Made by a program: the position numbers and the translations under genes
Source of the DNA: Paenibacillus sp. CAA11
GTDB lineage: Bacteria > Bacillota > Bacilli > Paenibacillales > Paenibacillaceae
NCBI RefSeq assembly: GCF_003060825.1
Contig: NZ_CP028922.1
Coordinates: forward strand, 3,682,001-3,746,000
Direction of reading: 5' to 3'
Length of the DNA: 64,000 nucleotides
The notes under the pieces: generated by a model
What the model saw: the letters and a program-made list of their open reading frames with translations, nothing else
Told to the model about the DNA's origin: nothing
Database searches by the model: none
In this document: positions 8,495 through 17,175 of the stretch, piece by piece
Position numbering within the stretch: position 1 is the first letter of the stretch
How the letters are laid out: each line of letters begins with the position of its first letter

Positions 8495-8542
8495 AGAAAC
8501 CTTGTTGCTCTTGGCCTAATAATGACCGATCATCGCTTTAGC

Positions 8543-8866
8543 TCAGCTGCGTGGATACAGCATAATGCCTACGCCTGCTAGGCAAACCAATCCTCCGAGC
8601 AGATCATATAAATCCGGAGTCTTCTTATCAATCAGCCAGCCCCATGCAATGGACAAGACGATAAAAATACCGCCATAAGCTGCATAGACACGACCAAATG
8701 AGGAAAAGGATTGCAGTGCAGCAATGACCCCGTAAAGTATAAGGGCAAATGCGCCAAGCAAGCCGATATATAAAGACCTGCCCTCACGAAGCCACTGCCA
8801 TACCAAATAACCCCCACCGATTTCAGCAAGACCGGCCAGGATAAAGATCAAAATCGCTTTAGTCAT
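8543..8866 (-). CDS. UPF0060 (YnfA-like) small multidrug-resistance-type membrane protein
   Basis: A 107-residue protein from ATG 8866 with ribosome site AGGAGAAG 7 bases upstream; the longer open frame has no such support. Four hydrophobic segments are visible: [58 protein letters not shown] and [19 protein letters not shown]. The pattern matches UPF0060/YnfA, a relative of the small multidrug-resistance family. Substrates are uncertain. It follows the phosphatase gene by 34 bases on the same strand, so the two are probably co-transcribed. Confidence 0.85.
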   Translation of the reverse strand: MTKAILIFILAGLAEIGGGYLVWQWLREGRSLYIGLLGAFALILYGVIAALQSFSSFGRVYAAYGGIFIVLSIAWGWLIDKKTPDLYDLLGGLVCLAGVGIMLYPRS

Positions 8867-8900
8867 TAGTCTTCTCCTGAAGCTCCGGCACTGTATCTGC

Positions 8901-9395
8901 TCACGCCAATACTTCCTTGCGTTCCCGCCGGATATGTTCAAGTAAAGCTCGGCAGCCCTTCCCTACGAGCTCATAAACCTCTTCAAAATTCCCAGTATAA
9001 TAAGGGTCGGGAACATTCTTATTCGGAGCATCCGCTACTAGATCAAGCAGCTTGATCATTTTAACGCCGGTTCCTCGCATCAGCTTGTTCAAATTGCTGA
9101 CATTCGAATCGTCCATGGCAATCACATAGTCAAAGTCCGTGAAGTCCTGCTCCGCTACCTGTCTCGCCAACATCCCCTCATAAGAAATGCCATACTGATC
9201 CAATATTCCGCGCGTACCCTGATGCGGTGGCTTTCCTGTGTGCCAATCGCCTGTTCCGGCAGAGTCTATTTTGAAATAAGAAGCTAGTCCTTCCTGCTGA
9301 ACCAAGTGGCGAAATACAGCCTCAGCCATAGGAGACCGGCAAATATTCCCTAAACATACAAACAATACACCAACCTGGTTGGAATGTGCTGTCAT
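8901..9395 (-). CDS. low-molecular-weight protein-tyrosine phosphatase
   Basis: A 164-residue cytoplasmic phosphatase. The catalytic loop [16 protein letters not shown] (C-x5-R, residues about 14-20) lies at the N-terminus, and the general-acid motif DPYYTG near residue 127 supplies the catalytic aspartate, as in YfkJ/YwlE-type enzymes. It dephosphorylates phosphotyrosine, or phosphoarginine in the YwlE branch; the branch cannot be told from motifs alone. Start ATG 9395 has GAGGTGAAG upstream. First gene of a two-gene unit with the UPF0060 protein. Confidence 0.88.
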   Translation of the reverse strand: MTAHSNQVGVLFVCLGNICRSPMAEAVFRHLVQQEGLASYFKIDSAGTGDWHTGKPPHQGTRGILDQYGISYEGMLARQVAEQDFTDFDYVIAMDDSNVSNLNKLMRGTGVKMIKLLDLVADAPNKNVPDPYYTGNFEEVYELVGKGCRALLEHIRRERKEVLA

Positions 9396-9689
9396 TTATC
9401 TTCACCTCAGTTCCGATCGTACTATAGGTAGTATCTTGTGACAAGACAAATGGCGATCATAAATATGCTCCTACAAACCTCAGAGGACCCTTGGGAGCTT
9501 CACTTGAGTAACATAATAGGTAATCTCTTAGGAAAAAGATTTCAGTTTTGTTATATCTGCTTATATCTGTATACAGCGGTTTAAATGAATCTTAAGAAGA
9601 ACTATCCGTCTTAGTAGGCTATAAAAGAAAAAGGGAATTTAACCGATGATAATATTAGCTTGTCCATTAAGTAAAAGGAGATAGACAAG
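9396..9689. other. intergenic stretch without recognisable feature
   Basis: This AT-rich gap separates the phosphatase gene from the small Sm-like gene on the opposite strand. It must hold two divergent promoters, but I could not place either with confidence. No gene, riboswitch or repeat was seen. Confidence 0.4.
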
Positions 9690-9878
9690 ATGAATAGAAC
9701 GATCCTTCAAACCGCCATGGGAACCTCTTCCCAGGTTAACATACATCTCGTAAGCGGCGAATTTTTGTCCGGCACCTGCGAGAAAACCAATGACCCCAAT
9801 ACGATCAAAATCAAAACCAACAATTCAGAACAAATCATTCCTTATTGGACGATCAAGCGGGTAAAGATGATTCGATAG
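9690..9878 (+). CDS. small protein with Sm-like (Hfq-like) sequence pattern
   Basis: A 62-residue protein with a strong ribosome site (AAAGGAG) before ATG 9690. The pattern VNIHLVSGEFLSGTCEKTND, then NTIKIKTN and IIPYWTIKRV resembles the Sm1/Sm2 strand layout of Hfq-type folds: a hydrophobic strand, a G-x-F-x-x-G turn, and a closing I-P-x-x-x-I strand. It lacks the diagnostic YKHA of Hfq, so it is not a standard Hfq. Function unknown; RNA binding or ring formation is only a hypothesis. It has a private terminator and stands alone beside tRNA-Gly. Confidence 0.65.
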   Translation: MNRTILQTAMGTSSQVNIHLVSGEFLSGTCEKTNDPNTIKIKTNNSEQIIPYWTIKRVKMIR

Positions 9879-9935
9879 GTAGAATTCTGTTTGGGCTGGG
9901 AGGGATCAACCTTCCTTGGTGTGGAATTATATAGA

Positions 9936-9970
9936 CAAAATCCCCCGCGGATCTTCCGCAGGGGATTTTG
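9936..9970. terminator. bidirectional terminator between small gene and tRNA-Gly
   Basis: CAAAATCCCC pairs with GGGGATTTTG, with an inner GCGGA/TCCGC stem and a TCT loop. The A and T tracts in the arms suit termination of both the plus-strand small gene and the minus-strand tRNA. Confidence 0.85.
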
Positions 9971-9982
9971 ATCTAATCAATA

Positions 9983-10053
9983 AGCGGGTGAAGGGAATCG
10001 AACCCTCGCCTCAAGCTTGGGAAGCTGGCATTCTACCATTGAACTACACCCGC
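9983..10053 (-). tRNA. tRNA-Gly (anticodon CCC)
   Basis: A 71-nucleotide cloverleaf. The acceptor GCGGGTG pairs with CACCCGC, followed by a U discriminator. The D stem is GTTC/GAAT, the anticodon loop TTCCCAA gives anticodon CCC, and the T arm is GAGGG-TTCGATT-CCCTT. CCA is not encoded. The anticodon stem CCAGC/GCTTG has one mismatch (C28-U42), which is unusual. A strong promoter lies upstream. Confidence 0.9.
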
Positions 10054-10079
10054 ATAATCAGATAAATGCTTACTTTTTT

Positions 10080-10108
10080 ATATTATGCCTGTAATAGCGA
10101 ATTGTCAA
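10080..10108 (-). promoter_or_regulatory. promoter of tRNA-Gly
   Basis: On the minus strand: TTGACA (complement of 10103-10108), a 17-bp spacer and TAATAT (complement of 10080-10085), about 26 bases before the tRNA. Confidence 0.75.
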
Positions 10109-10127
10109 ATGGTTGTAAGTACAAGTA

Positions 10128-10148
10128 AAGAAGCCCATAACGGGCTCC
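10128..10148 (-). terminator. terminator of the amino-acid ABC operon
   Basis: On the minus strand, GAGCCC pairs with GGGCTTC around a GTTAT loop, followed by a TTTACTT tract. It lies 25 bases past the ATPase gene stop. Confidence 0.65.
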
Positions 10149-10172
10149 TCTCATCTTCAGCAATCCTGTCAG

Positions 10173-10922
10173 TTACTCCACAGCAGTCAGCCGCTGTAGA
10201 AACTGCGCGGCTCGATCGCTCTTGGGGTGCTCCAGAACTTCCTCCGGAGTTCCTTCTTCAATAATCCGCCCGCCCTCCACAAGAATAACCCTGTCGGCAA
10301 CGTTAGCCGCAAATCTCATCTCATGGGTCACCACAACCATGGTCATGCCTTCAGCAGCCAACTCCTTCATCACTCGGAGCACTTCTCCGACCAGCTCAGG
10401 GTCCAACGCTGAAGTCGGCTCATCGAAGAGCAGCACTTCCGGGTCTATAGCCATTGCCCGAGCGATCCCTACCCGCTGCTGCTGCCCCCCTGACAGCTGA
10501 TGGGGATAACTGTCAGCCTTATCCTTTAGTCCTACCTTCGACAGAAGTTCCATGGAGCGCTGTCTGGCTTCAGTCCTTCTCTTCTTCTGGACGACAATTT
10601 GCGCTTCCATTACATTTTCTAAGGCTGTCTTATGCGGGAACAGATTATAAGATTGAAAAACCATCCCGGTCTGCTTGCGCAATGCAAGCACTTGGCTTGA
10701 AGCAGGTCTGGAGCCCTTATCGAAATTTACAGCAACACTACCTACCTGAAGTGAACCTGCTGTAGGTATTTCAAGCAGGTTCAGACAGCGAAGCAGTGTC
10801 GTCTTGCCTGAACCAGAAGGGCCGATAATTACAAGAACCTTCCCTTCTTCCAAAGTAAGATCAATACCTTTAAGCACTTCCAAGGAGCCAAACGATTTGT
10901 GTAAGTTCTGTATTTTAATCAC
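10173..10922 (-). CDS. polar amino-acid ABC importer, ATPase
   Basis: A 249-residue ATPase from GTG 10922, preceded by AAGGAGG; the frame is open upstream only because it overlaps the permease gene. Walker [11 protein letters not shown]-loop [14 protein letters not shown], signature LSGGQQQR, Walker [15 protein letters not shown] and H-loop VTHEM are all intact. The Q-loop phrase FQSYNLFPH is characteristic of the polar amino-acid (PAAT) family. It energises import through the permease at 10936 with the lipoprotein at 11638. Last gene of the operon. Confidence 0.92.
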   Translation of the reverse strand: MIKIQNLHKSFGSLEVLKGIDLTLEEGKVLVIIGPSGSGKTTLLRCLNLLEIPTAGSLQVGSVAVNFDKGSRPASSQVLALRKQTGMVFQSYNLFPHKTALENVMEAQIVVQKKRRTEARQRSMELLSKVGLKDKADSYPHQLSGGQQQRVGIARAMAIDPEVLLFDEPTSALDPELVGEVLRVMKELAAEGMTMVVVTHEMRFAANVADRVILVEGGRIIEEGTPEEVLEHPKSDRAAQFLQRLTAVE

Positions 10923-10935
10923 AAACAAGGCCTCC

Positions 10936-11604
10936 TTATCTTGCCGAGTAGCGGGCCGTCCGCTTCTCCAAATTATTTTGCAGCCCGGAGAGCACCGTAC
11001 TGAACAGCAAATAGAACAGGCCGGCTTCTGTATATAGAAGGAGCGGCTCATAGGTTGTCGCTACAATTTGCTGGGCTGTTCTAAACATCTCGACATAGGT
11101 AATCGTCGCTGCAAGCGAAGTATCCTTCACTAGACTGATGAATGAGTTCCCAAGCGGAGGGATCGAAACCCGGGCAGCCTGAGGGAGAATAATTCGCCGC
11201 AATGCCTGAATTCGGGTCATGCCCAAAGAATAAGCCGCCTCCCATTGTCCCTGTGGTATGGACGAAATAGCAGCTCGTACAATTTCAGATCCATAGGCCC
11301 CAACACTTAGCGTAAATCCGATAATAGCAGCCACCAAAGGATCCAGTGTGATGCCGACTGTCGGCAAGCCATAGAAAATAATAAACAGCTGCACAAGCAG
11401 CGGCGTTCCCCGGATCACCCACACATAGAATTTTGCTATCAGCTTTGGAACCGTCCAGCTGGACAGCCTGACAAGAGCAGTCATGACAGCAAGAATGAGA
11501 CCAAGCGCGAAGGAAATCAAGGTCAGGGGAATTGTATAAGTTACCCCTGCTTTGAGCAGGGGCAGCAGAGAATCAAGAAATATTTGTATCTTGCGGTCAT
11601 CCAT
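10936..11604 (-). CDS. polar amino-acid ABC importer, permease
   Basis: A 222-residue permease of the His/Glu/Gln/Arg (HEQRO) type. Hydrophobic helices begin at [20 protein letters not shown], and the EAA loop reads [20 protein letters not shown], followed by [20 protein letters not shown]. It would form a homodimeric channel in the membrane. It is 33 bases downstream of the binding-protein gene and 13 bases upstream of the ATPase start, a tight operon. Confidence 0.92.
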   Translation of the reverse strand: MDDRKIQIFLDSLLPLLKAGVTYTIPLTLISFALGLILAVMTALVRLSSWTVPKLIAKFYVWVIRGTPLLVQLFIIFYGLPTVGITLDPLVAAIIGFTLSVGAYGSEIVRAAISSIPQGQWEAAYSLGMTRIQALRRIILPQAARVSIPPLGNSFISLVKDTSLAATITYVEMFRTAQQIVATTYEPLLLYTEAGLFYLLFSTVLSGLQNNLEKRTARYSAR

Positions 11605-11637
11605 CGTTCAGACATCCTTTGTACTCTGAATGGGTGC

Positions 11638-12468
11638 TTACTTGGACACGTCTGCTCCGAAATATTTGTCTGAAATCTTCAAGTACGTTCCATCACTCTT
11701 CATTTCAGCTAGTGCTTTGTTTACCGCTTGAACGAGATCATCCGAACCTTTGATGAACAGGGCTCCGTTCTGTGAGGCATCTGCTGATTCTGCAGCAACT
11801 TTGATCGGTGCATCCGGCTTCTGCTTCTTCAAATCCAGATAAGACAAGCTGTCGTTCACAGTCGCATCAATTCGACTTGACGTAAGCAGATCAATGGCTT
11901 GATTGAATCCTTCGACGCCTACAATTTCAGCCCCATTATCTTTAGCTATGGCCGTAAGGTTGCTTGTCAAGGATTGACCCGACTTCTTGCCCTTTAAATC
12001 CGCAAAGGACTTAATTTCATTATTATCTTTACGAACAATAAGCACGGCCTTAGACGTAATGTATGAATCTGAAAAGTCATACTTCTGCTTACGCTCGTCC
12101 GTAATAGCAACTTCATTAAATACAGTATCAAACCGCTTCGCATCAAGCCCTGCAAACATTCCGTCCCATTGGGTTTCAATAAATTCCGGCTTCACACCAA
12201 GTCGCTTGCTGACTTCCTGTGCGATTTCGACGTCAAAGCCAGTCAGTTTTCCATTGTTATCATGATACGTATAAGGAGCATAGGTTCCTTCTGTCCCAAT
12301 GCGCAGCTTCCCGCTGGCTTTTACAGCTTCCAGAGCGCTTTGAGGCTTAGAGGTTTTCCCTTGATCGGTGCCTTGGGAATTGTTCTTAGCGTTATGATTC
12401 CCGCAGGCAGAAGCCAATAGGGCCATAATAACAAGCACCAAAGCCAGCACACTAAGTCTTTTTCTCAT
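11638..12468 (-). CDS. polar amino-acid-binding lipoprotein
   Basis: A 276-residue family-3 solute-binding protein. The signal peptide ends in the lipobox ASAC (Cys about 22). The mature part contains KLRIGTEGTYAPYTYHDNNG and LTGFDVEIAQEVSKRLGVKP, typical of amino-acid receptors of the cystine/glutamine group. Specificity cannot be read reliably; the family resembles TcyA-type cystine receptors. The protein is anchored outside the membrane and feeds the 10936 permease. First gene of a three-gene operon, with a good promoter upstream on the minus strand. Confidence 0.9.
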   Translation of the reverse strand: MRKRLSVLALVLVIMALLASACGNHNAKNNSQGTDQGKTSKPQSALEAVKASGKLRIGTEGTYAPYTYHDNNGKLTGFDVEIAQEVSKRLGVKPEFIETQWDGMFAGLDAKRFDTVFNEVAITDERKQKYDFSDSYITSKAVLIVRKDNNEIKSFADLKGKKSGQSLTSNLTAIAKDNGAEIVGVEGFNQAIDLLTSSRIDATVNDSLSYLDLKKQKPDAPIKVAAESADASQNGALFIKGSDDLVQAVNKALAEMKSDGTYLKISDKYFGADVSK

Positions 12469-12526
12469 CTTCTAACCCCTCGCTGTTCATTTTTTTCTAG
12501 GTTACCCAATTTCGTTAAGGTTATTT

Positions 12527-12555
12527 AATGTAAAAAACGGTGTTGTATTCTGCAA
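12527..12555 (-). promoter_or_regulatory. promoter of amino-acid ABC operon
   Basis: On the minus strand: TTGCAG, a 17-bp spacer and TACATT. Its -35 element lies about 30 bp from the divergent promoter of the oligopeptide operon. Confidence 0.45.
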
Positions 12556-12583
12556 ATCCCGACAGAACAACTCCGAAAAACCA

Positions 12584-12612
12584 TTGAATTCTCTTATTCC
12601 AATAGATATACT
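12584..12612 (+). promoter_or_regulatory. promoter of oligopeptide ABC operon
   Basis: TTGAAT (12584-12589), a 17-bp spacer and TATACT (12607-12612), followed by about 38 bases to the start codon at 12651. Confidence 0.65.
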
Positions 12613-12650
12613 AGAAATTACACTACATAATGATGGGGGTACATAAGCAA

Positions 12651-14249
12651 ATGAAAAGCAAGAAGCTAGGATTTACCGCAATTATTTTATTGATAATTGC
12701 TGTCCTCAGCGGATGCGGCAGCAGCAACAATACGGCTACATCCGGTAATACCAGCCAGGCGCCTGCAGACAGCGGCCAGCCTAAGGACGGCGGATCTCTA
12801 ATCATCGCCATGCAGGACGATCCAAAAGCGTTAAACCCTCTTTACGCTGGAGATCGCATTACTTTAACCATAGATCAGTCGCTGTATGCGCCACTGTTCA
12901 ATATTGACAATGGGAAGAAGACCTTTGTCCTCGCCGAGAGCGAAACGGTGTCCGATGACCATCTGACCTATACGATCAAGCTTCGTTCGGGTCTGAAATG
13001 GCATGACGGTCAGCCGATTACAGCGGATGACCTGGTGTTCTCTATTAACAGCATCCTGGATGAGAAGCAGCACAATCCATTCCGCAGCATGTATGTCTTT
13101 AATGGCAAGCCCGTCAAGGTTAACAAGGTCGACGACCTGACCGTAAACATTGTGCTGCCTGAAGTATCCGCTGCTTTTGACGGTGCTCTGGTACAGCTAT
13201 TCCCTATCCCTGAGCATATCTTCAAGGGCGAGGCTGATATTGAGAAGAGTGCCAAGAACAACAATCCTGTAGGTTCTGGTCCTTTCAAATTTAAAGAGTA
13301 TCGCCCAGGTGAGTATGTAACCTTGGAACGCTTTGATGATTATTTCGCAGGTAAAGCCCATCTGGACAGCGTCACTTACCGGATTGCCAAGGATCCTAAT
13401 GCAGCTAACCTGGCATTGCAAAACGGAGAAATCCAAATGCGTATGGTAGACACACAAGACTATCAAAAGCTGAAGGATACCGGAAAGTTCAACATGTTGG
13501 TTTACCCAGAAGGCCGTCTGCAGTACATGGTGTTTAATCTGAATGTTCCGGCCCTGCAGGACGTTAAAGTCCGTCAGGCTATCGCATATGCACTGGACAA
13601 GAATGAGATGATCACGGCTTCCTATTCTTCTGCTGAATTTGCAGAACCAGCAGCCTCGATCCTTACACCAGATACGTTGTACCAGACTACAGATGTTGAG
13701 AAATACGATTATAACCTCGACAAAGCCAAACAACTGTTGAGCGAGGCAGGGGTCAGCAACCTGAAGCTGCGTCTGGCATCTGTAAATACCAACAAGCCGC
13801 AAGAAAGCCAAGCCTTGTATATTCAGCAAAAGCTTAAGGACGCTGGCATTGAGGTTGAACTTCTGCCGATGGATATAACTGCATTTGGCAATAAATCGCT
13901 CGACATGAACAACAAGGACTATGATCTGTCCCTTGGCGGATACATCATGGGCTATGAACCTGACGCTTACAAATCGCTGTACATGAGCAACGAGGCCTAT
14001 AACTACTCTCATTATAAGAGCGCCGACTTCGACGCCTTGTGGAGTAAAGCCGCAGTGGAGACAGACGACACCAAACGTGCCGAACTGTATAAGCAGATCC
14101 AACAGACGGTAGCTAACGAAATGACGGTTTATCCGATCGCCTATACCCAAGGCATTGTGGCGATTGATAATTCCTATGGCGGTGTAGAAGAAGCTCTTCC
14201 TAAACCGGTCGTGATGCTTGAAGACTTGTCCAAGATTTATAAAAAGTAA
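12651..14249 (+). CDS. oligopeptide-binding lipoprotein (OppA-like)
   Basis: A 532-residue family-5 solute-binding protein. ATG 12651 is preferred over ATG 12630 because GGGGG lies upstream at usable distance and the signal peptide then begins MKSKKLGF. The lipobox is LSGC. Family features include LTYTIKLRSGLKWHDGQPIT, NPVGSGPFKFKEYRPGEYV and VRQAIAYALDKNEM. It captures peptides (possibly nickel or other ligands, as the family is broad) outside the membrane. First gene of a complete opp operon of binding protein, two permeases and two ATPases. Confidence 0.92.
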   Translation: MKSKKLGFTAIILLIIAVLSGCGSSNNTATSGNTSQAPADSGQPKDGGSLIIAMQDDPKALNPLYAGDRITLTIDQSLYAPLFNIDNGKKTFVLAESETVSDDHLTYTIKLRSGLKWHDGQPITADDLVFSINSILDEKQHNPFRSMYVFNGKPVKVNKVDDLTVNIVLPEVSAAFDGALVQLFPIPEHIFKGEADIEKSAKNNNPVGSGPFKFKEYRPGEYVTLERFDDYFAGKAHLDSVTYRIAKDPNAANLALQNGEIQMRMVDTQDYQKLKDTGKFNMLVYPEGRLQYMVFNLNVPALQDVKVRQAIAYALDKNEMITASYSSAEFAEPAASILTPDTLYQTTDVEKYDYNLDKAKQLLSEAGVSNLKLRLASVNTNKPQESQALYIQQKLKDAGIEVELLPMDITAFGNKSLDMNNKDYDLSLGGYIMGYEPDAYKSLYMSNEAYNYSHYKSADFDALWSKAAVETDDTKRAELYKQIQQTVANEMTVYPIAYTQGIVAIDNSYGGVEEALPKPVVMLEDLSKIYKK

Positions 14250-14264
14250 ACAGCAAACACAGTT

Positions 14265-14290
14265 AACGCCGGCCTTCTATGGCCGGCGTT
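14265..14290 (+). promoter_or_regulatory. intercistronic hairpin after binding-protein gene
   Basis: A perfect 10-bp stem AACGCCGGCC / GGCCGGCGTT with a six-base loop and no T run, between the binding-protein stop and the next ribosome site. Such stems usually protect the upstream mRNA and keep the binding protein in excess; that role is inferred. Confidence 0.65.
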
Positions 14291-14309
14291 GATTTAGGAG
14301 GGAAGCTTC

Positions 14310-15260
14310 TTGAAAAGCTATATTTTGCGGCGGGTACTGCAGGCCATTCCCCTGCTTTTTTTCATTTCTATCGTATCCTTTGCATTGATCAAGCTCGCTC
14401 CCGGCGATCCTGTCCTGTCCTTCGTGACCCCGAACATGAATGCTGAGGATGTCGAGCGGATCAGGCAGAACCTCGGGCTCGATAAGCCGGTTGTGATGCA
14501 GTACCTTCTGTGGTTAAAAAATGTATTCACCGGGGACCTCGGCTATTCCTTGATCAACCACCGTCCAGTCCTGACCCTGATTGTGGAACGATTACCGTCA
14601 ACCATTGGCCTGATGGGCACCGCTCTGATTCTATCCTTGATCATTACCATTCCGCTAAGCATGTACGCTGGTTCGCGCAAGAACCGTCCGGTGGACAAAG
14701 TGCTGAGCCTGTTCTCTTATATTGGAATCTCGATTCCAAGCTTCTGGTTCGGGATTCTGCTCATCTATTTCTTCTCTTTCAAAATGCACTGGCTGCCTAG
14801 CATGGGGATGCGGACCATCGGGGTAGATTCGATCCTCGATATCATCAAGCACGGCATTCTGCCGGTAACGGTTCTGTGCTTTATGAACATCTCGGTTTAT
14901 ATGCGCTATGTGCGTTCCAGCACGATCAGTGAGTTAGAGGAAGATTACGTCCAGATTCAATATGCTTACGGCTCTTCCCGCAATACCATTCTGTGGCGCC
15001 ACGTCTTCCGCAATGTGCTGCTGCCCGTGATTACAATCCTTGGTATGTCGCTGCCTGAACTGATTGCAGGTGCTTTTATTACGGAGTCTGTATTTTCATG
15101 GCCGGGAATGGGGTCGCTTGGAATCACTTCGGTTACCGGGCTTGATTATCCAGTCATTATGGGCATTACCATGCTGACCTCTGTAATGCTAGTCATCGGG
15201 AATTTGATTGCAGATATTCTATATGGCGTGGTAGATCCGCGCATTAAGACGACGGGGTGA
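14310..15260 (+). CDS. oppB: oligopeptide ABC permease (OppB/DppB-like)
   Basis: A 316-residue permease starting at TTG 14310 after a strong AGGAGGGAAG site. The N-terminus MKSYILRRVLQAIPLLFFIS and LAPGDPVLSFVTPNM, NLGLDKPVVMQYLLWLKNVF are typical of the B-type subunit. The binding-protein-dependent transport motif EEDYVQIQYAYGSSRNTILW sits in the large cytoplasmic loop, followed by AGAFITESVFSWPGMG. It pairs with the 15268 product as the membrane channel. Confidence 0.93.
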   Translation: MKSYILRRVLQAIPLLFFISIVSFALIKLAPGDPVLSFVTPNMNAEDVERIRQNLGLDKPVVMQYLLWLKNVFTGDLGYSLINHRPVLTLIVERLPSTIGLMGTALILSLIITIPLSMYAGSRKNRPVDKVLSLFSYIGISIPSFWFGILLIYFFSFKMHWLPSMGMRTIGVDSILDIIKHGILPVTVLCFMNISVYMRYVRSSTISELEEDYVQIQYAYGSSRNTILWRHVFRNVLLPVITILGMSLPELIAGAFITESVFSWPGMGSLGITSVTGLDYPVIMGITMLTSVMLVIGNLIADILYGVVDPRIKTTG

Positions 15261-15267
15261 CTTTACT

Positions 15268-16113
15268 ATGAATTCATTGAGATGGCGCACGATGATTGCG
15301 CAATTCAAACAGCAGAAGGCCGGAATAGCCGCGCTGATTGTCCTCGGCATCTTCGTTCTGGCAGCCTTGCTCGCATTCCTGGCCCCGAACGATCCCAATA
15401 AGATTGTCGTTATGGAGCGTTTGCAGGGCCCCAGTGCGGCTCACTGGTTCGGTACGGATGATTATGGTCGCGATTATTTTGCTAGAGCGCTATATGGCGG
15501 AAGAGTATCGCTAAGCGTCGGCTTTCTGTCCATGATTATTTCAGTTACACTTGGCACGGCTGTGGGGACAGTTGCTGGCTATTTTGGCGGTAAAATAGAT
15601 AATTTACTCATGCGGATTGTAGATATCCTAATGTCTATCCCATCGTTCTTCCTGATGCTGATCCTGAACGCCTACCTCAGACCTGGGATCGGCACCATCG
15701 TGTTTATTATTGGCATCTTGAGCTGGATGAGTATTTCTCGGATTGTTCGCGCCGAGACGCTCTCTGTGAAACAGCGGGAGTATGTGCTGTATGCCAAGGT
15801 TTCCGGGCAGAGTACCTTCCGGATTATTACGAAGCATATTATTCCTAGTATTATGCCTACGATTATTGTGTCTGCTACCATTAACATCGCTTCTGCTATT
15901 TTGATGGAATCTTCATTAAGCTTCCTGGGGCTGGGCATCAAGCAGCCGAACTCCTCCTGGGGCAGCATGCTGAACGACGCTCAGGGCTTTATTAGCGACG
16001 CGCCTTACATGGCTATTTTTCCAGGCTTATTCATTCTATTAACCGTACTGTCCTTCAATTTCCTTGGAGATATCTTCCGCGTGGCCTTTGAACCGAAGGC
16101 GAACAAACGCTAA
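15268..16113 (+). CDS. oppC: oligopeptide ABC permease (OppC/DppC-like)
   Basis: A 281-residue permease with the C-subunit hallmarks LAPNDPNKIVVMERLQGPSA, HWFGTDDYGRDYFARALYGG near residues 55-75 and EYVLYAKVSGQSTFRIITKH in the EAA loop, then ILMESSLSFLGLGIKQPNSS. It begins 7 bases after the oppB stop, so translation is likely coupled. It forms the peptide channel with OppB. Confidence 0.93.
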   Translation: MNSLRWRTMIAQFKQQKAGIAALIVLGIFVLAALLAFLAPNDPNKIVVMERLQGPSAAHWFGTDDYGRDYFARALYGGRVSLSVGFLSMIISVTLGTAVGTVAGYFGGKIDNLLMRIVDILMSIPSFFLMLILNAYLRPGIGTIVFIIGILSWMSISRIVRAETLSVKQREYVLYAKVSGQSTFRIITKHIIPSIMPTIIVSATINIASAILMESSLSFLGLGIKQPNSSWGSMLNDAQGFISDAPYMAIFPGLFILLTVLSFNFLGDIFRVAFEPKANKR

Positions 16114-16158
16114 GGCTTGGAAGACGGCAGTATGATGGAGAAACCGGAGTGAACCGAT

Positions 16159-17175
16159 TTGACTAAATTATTAGAAGTACAGAATCTGAAGACTTCATTC
16201 GCCACCCAAGCGGGGGAAGTTCAATCCGTCCGTGGCGTTGACTTTACCCTGCATCAAGGAGAGGTTATTGGAATTGTCGGAGAATCCGGCAGCGGCAAAA
16301 GTGTAACTGCCAAATCGATCATCGGACTGATCCGCCCTCCGGGCAAAATTACGGAAGGCCAAGTATTATTCCAAGGCAAAGACCTGTTAAGCCTCTCCGA
16401 AAAAGAGCTTCGGACCATCCGCGGGAACCGGATCTCTATGATCTTTCAGGACCCCATGACCTCTCTTAATCCCGTAATCCGGGTAGGCAAGCAGCTGACT
16501 GAGGTCATTCTGCGCCACCAGAAGGTGAGCAAGGCGGAAGCCAGAAAGCGGGCGATCCAGCTGCTGCGTGAGGTAGGCATTCCTTCGCCTGAGCAGCGGA
16601 TCGATCAATACCCGCATGAATTCAGCGGCGGAATGCGCCAGCGGGTCATGATTGCCATGGCTCTCTCCTGCAGCCCTGAGCTGCTGATTGCCGATGAGCC
16701 GACGACCGCGCTTGACGTGACGATTCAGGCCCAAATTTTGGAGCTGATGAAGCAGCTCAAAGAGCAAACCCAGACGGCGATTATGCTAATTACCCATGAC
16801 TTGGGCGTGGTGGCTCAAGTATGTACAAAGGTCATCGTGATGTATGGCGGGCTGATCATGGAAGAAGGCACAGTCGAGGAGATCTTCGAGCATCCTCTTC
16901 ATCCGTACACACAAGGCTTGCTGGCCTCCATTCCCAAATCAGCAGCAGGCTCAAGAGAGCGCCTGACAGCCATTGAGGGCACGCCGCCCGACATGGTTGC
17001 GCCTCCTCCGGGCTGTCCCTTCATGGAACGCTGTCCTTACGCTGGCAGCATTTGTGCAAGCATGCCCGCCTATGTAGAGGCAGAAGCAGGCCACCGCTCC
17101 CTTTGCTGGATCGGACAGGATGTGGAAGGCAATGACACCAAGCCTATGAAAGGGGAGCATGGCTATGAACAATAA
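16159..17175 (+). CDS. oppD: oligopeptide ABC ATPase (OppD/DppD-like)
   Basis: A 338-residue ATPase starting at TTG 16159. Walker [16 protein letters not shown]-loop [13 protein letters not shown], signature FSGGMRQRV, Walker [15 protein letters not shown] and H-loop ITHDLG are intact. The C-terminal oligopeptide-transporter extension carries four cysteines in the [14 protein letters not shown] region and a later C, which in the family hold an iron-sulphur cluster. It is the first of two ATPases that form a heterodimer. Confidence 0.93.
   Translation: MTKLLEVQNLKTSFATQAGEVQSVRGVDFTLHQGEVIGIVGESGSGKSVTAKSIIGLIRPPGKITEGQVLFQGKDLLSLSEKELRTIRGNRISMIFQDPMTSLNPVIRVGKQLTEVILRHQKVSKAEARKRAIQLLREVGIPSPEQRIDQYPHEFSGGMRQRVMIAMALSCSPELLIADEPTTALDVTIQAQILELMKQLKEQTQTAIMLITHDLGVVAQVCTKVIVMYGGLIMEEGTVEEIFEHPLHPYTQGLLASIPKSAAGSRERLTAIEGTPPDMVAPPPGCPFMERCPYAGSICASMPAYVEAEAGHRSLCWIGQDVEGNDTKPMKGEHGYEQ

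Noticed and set aside
13197..14150. 317-codon open frame antisense to the oligopeptide-binding gene
   Set aside because: No family match, no ribosome site, and the plus-strand gene is certain; it is a codon-bias shadow.
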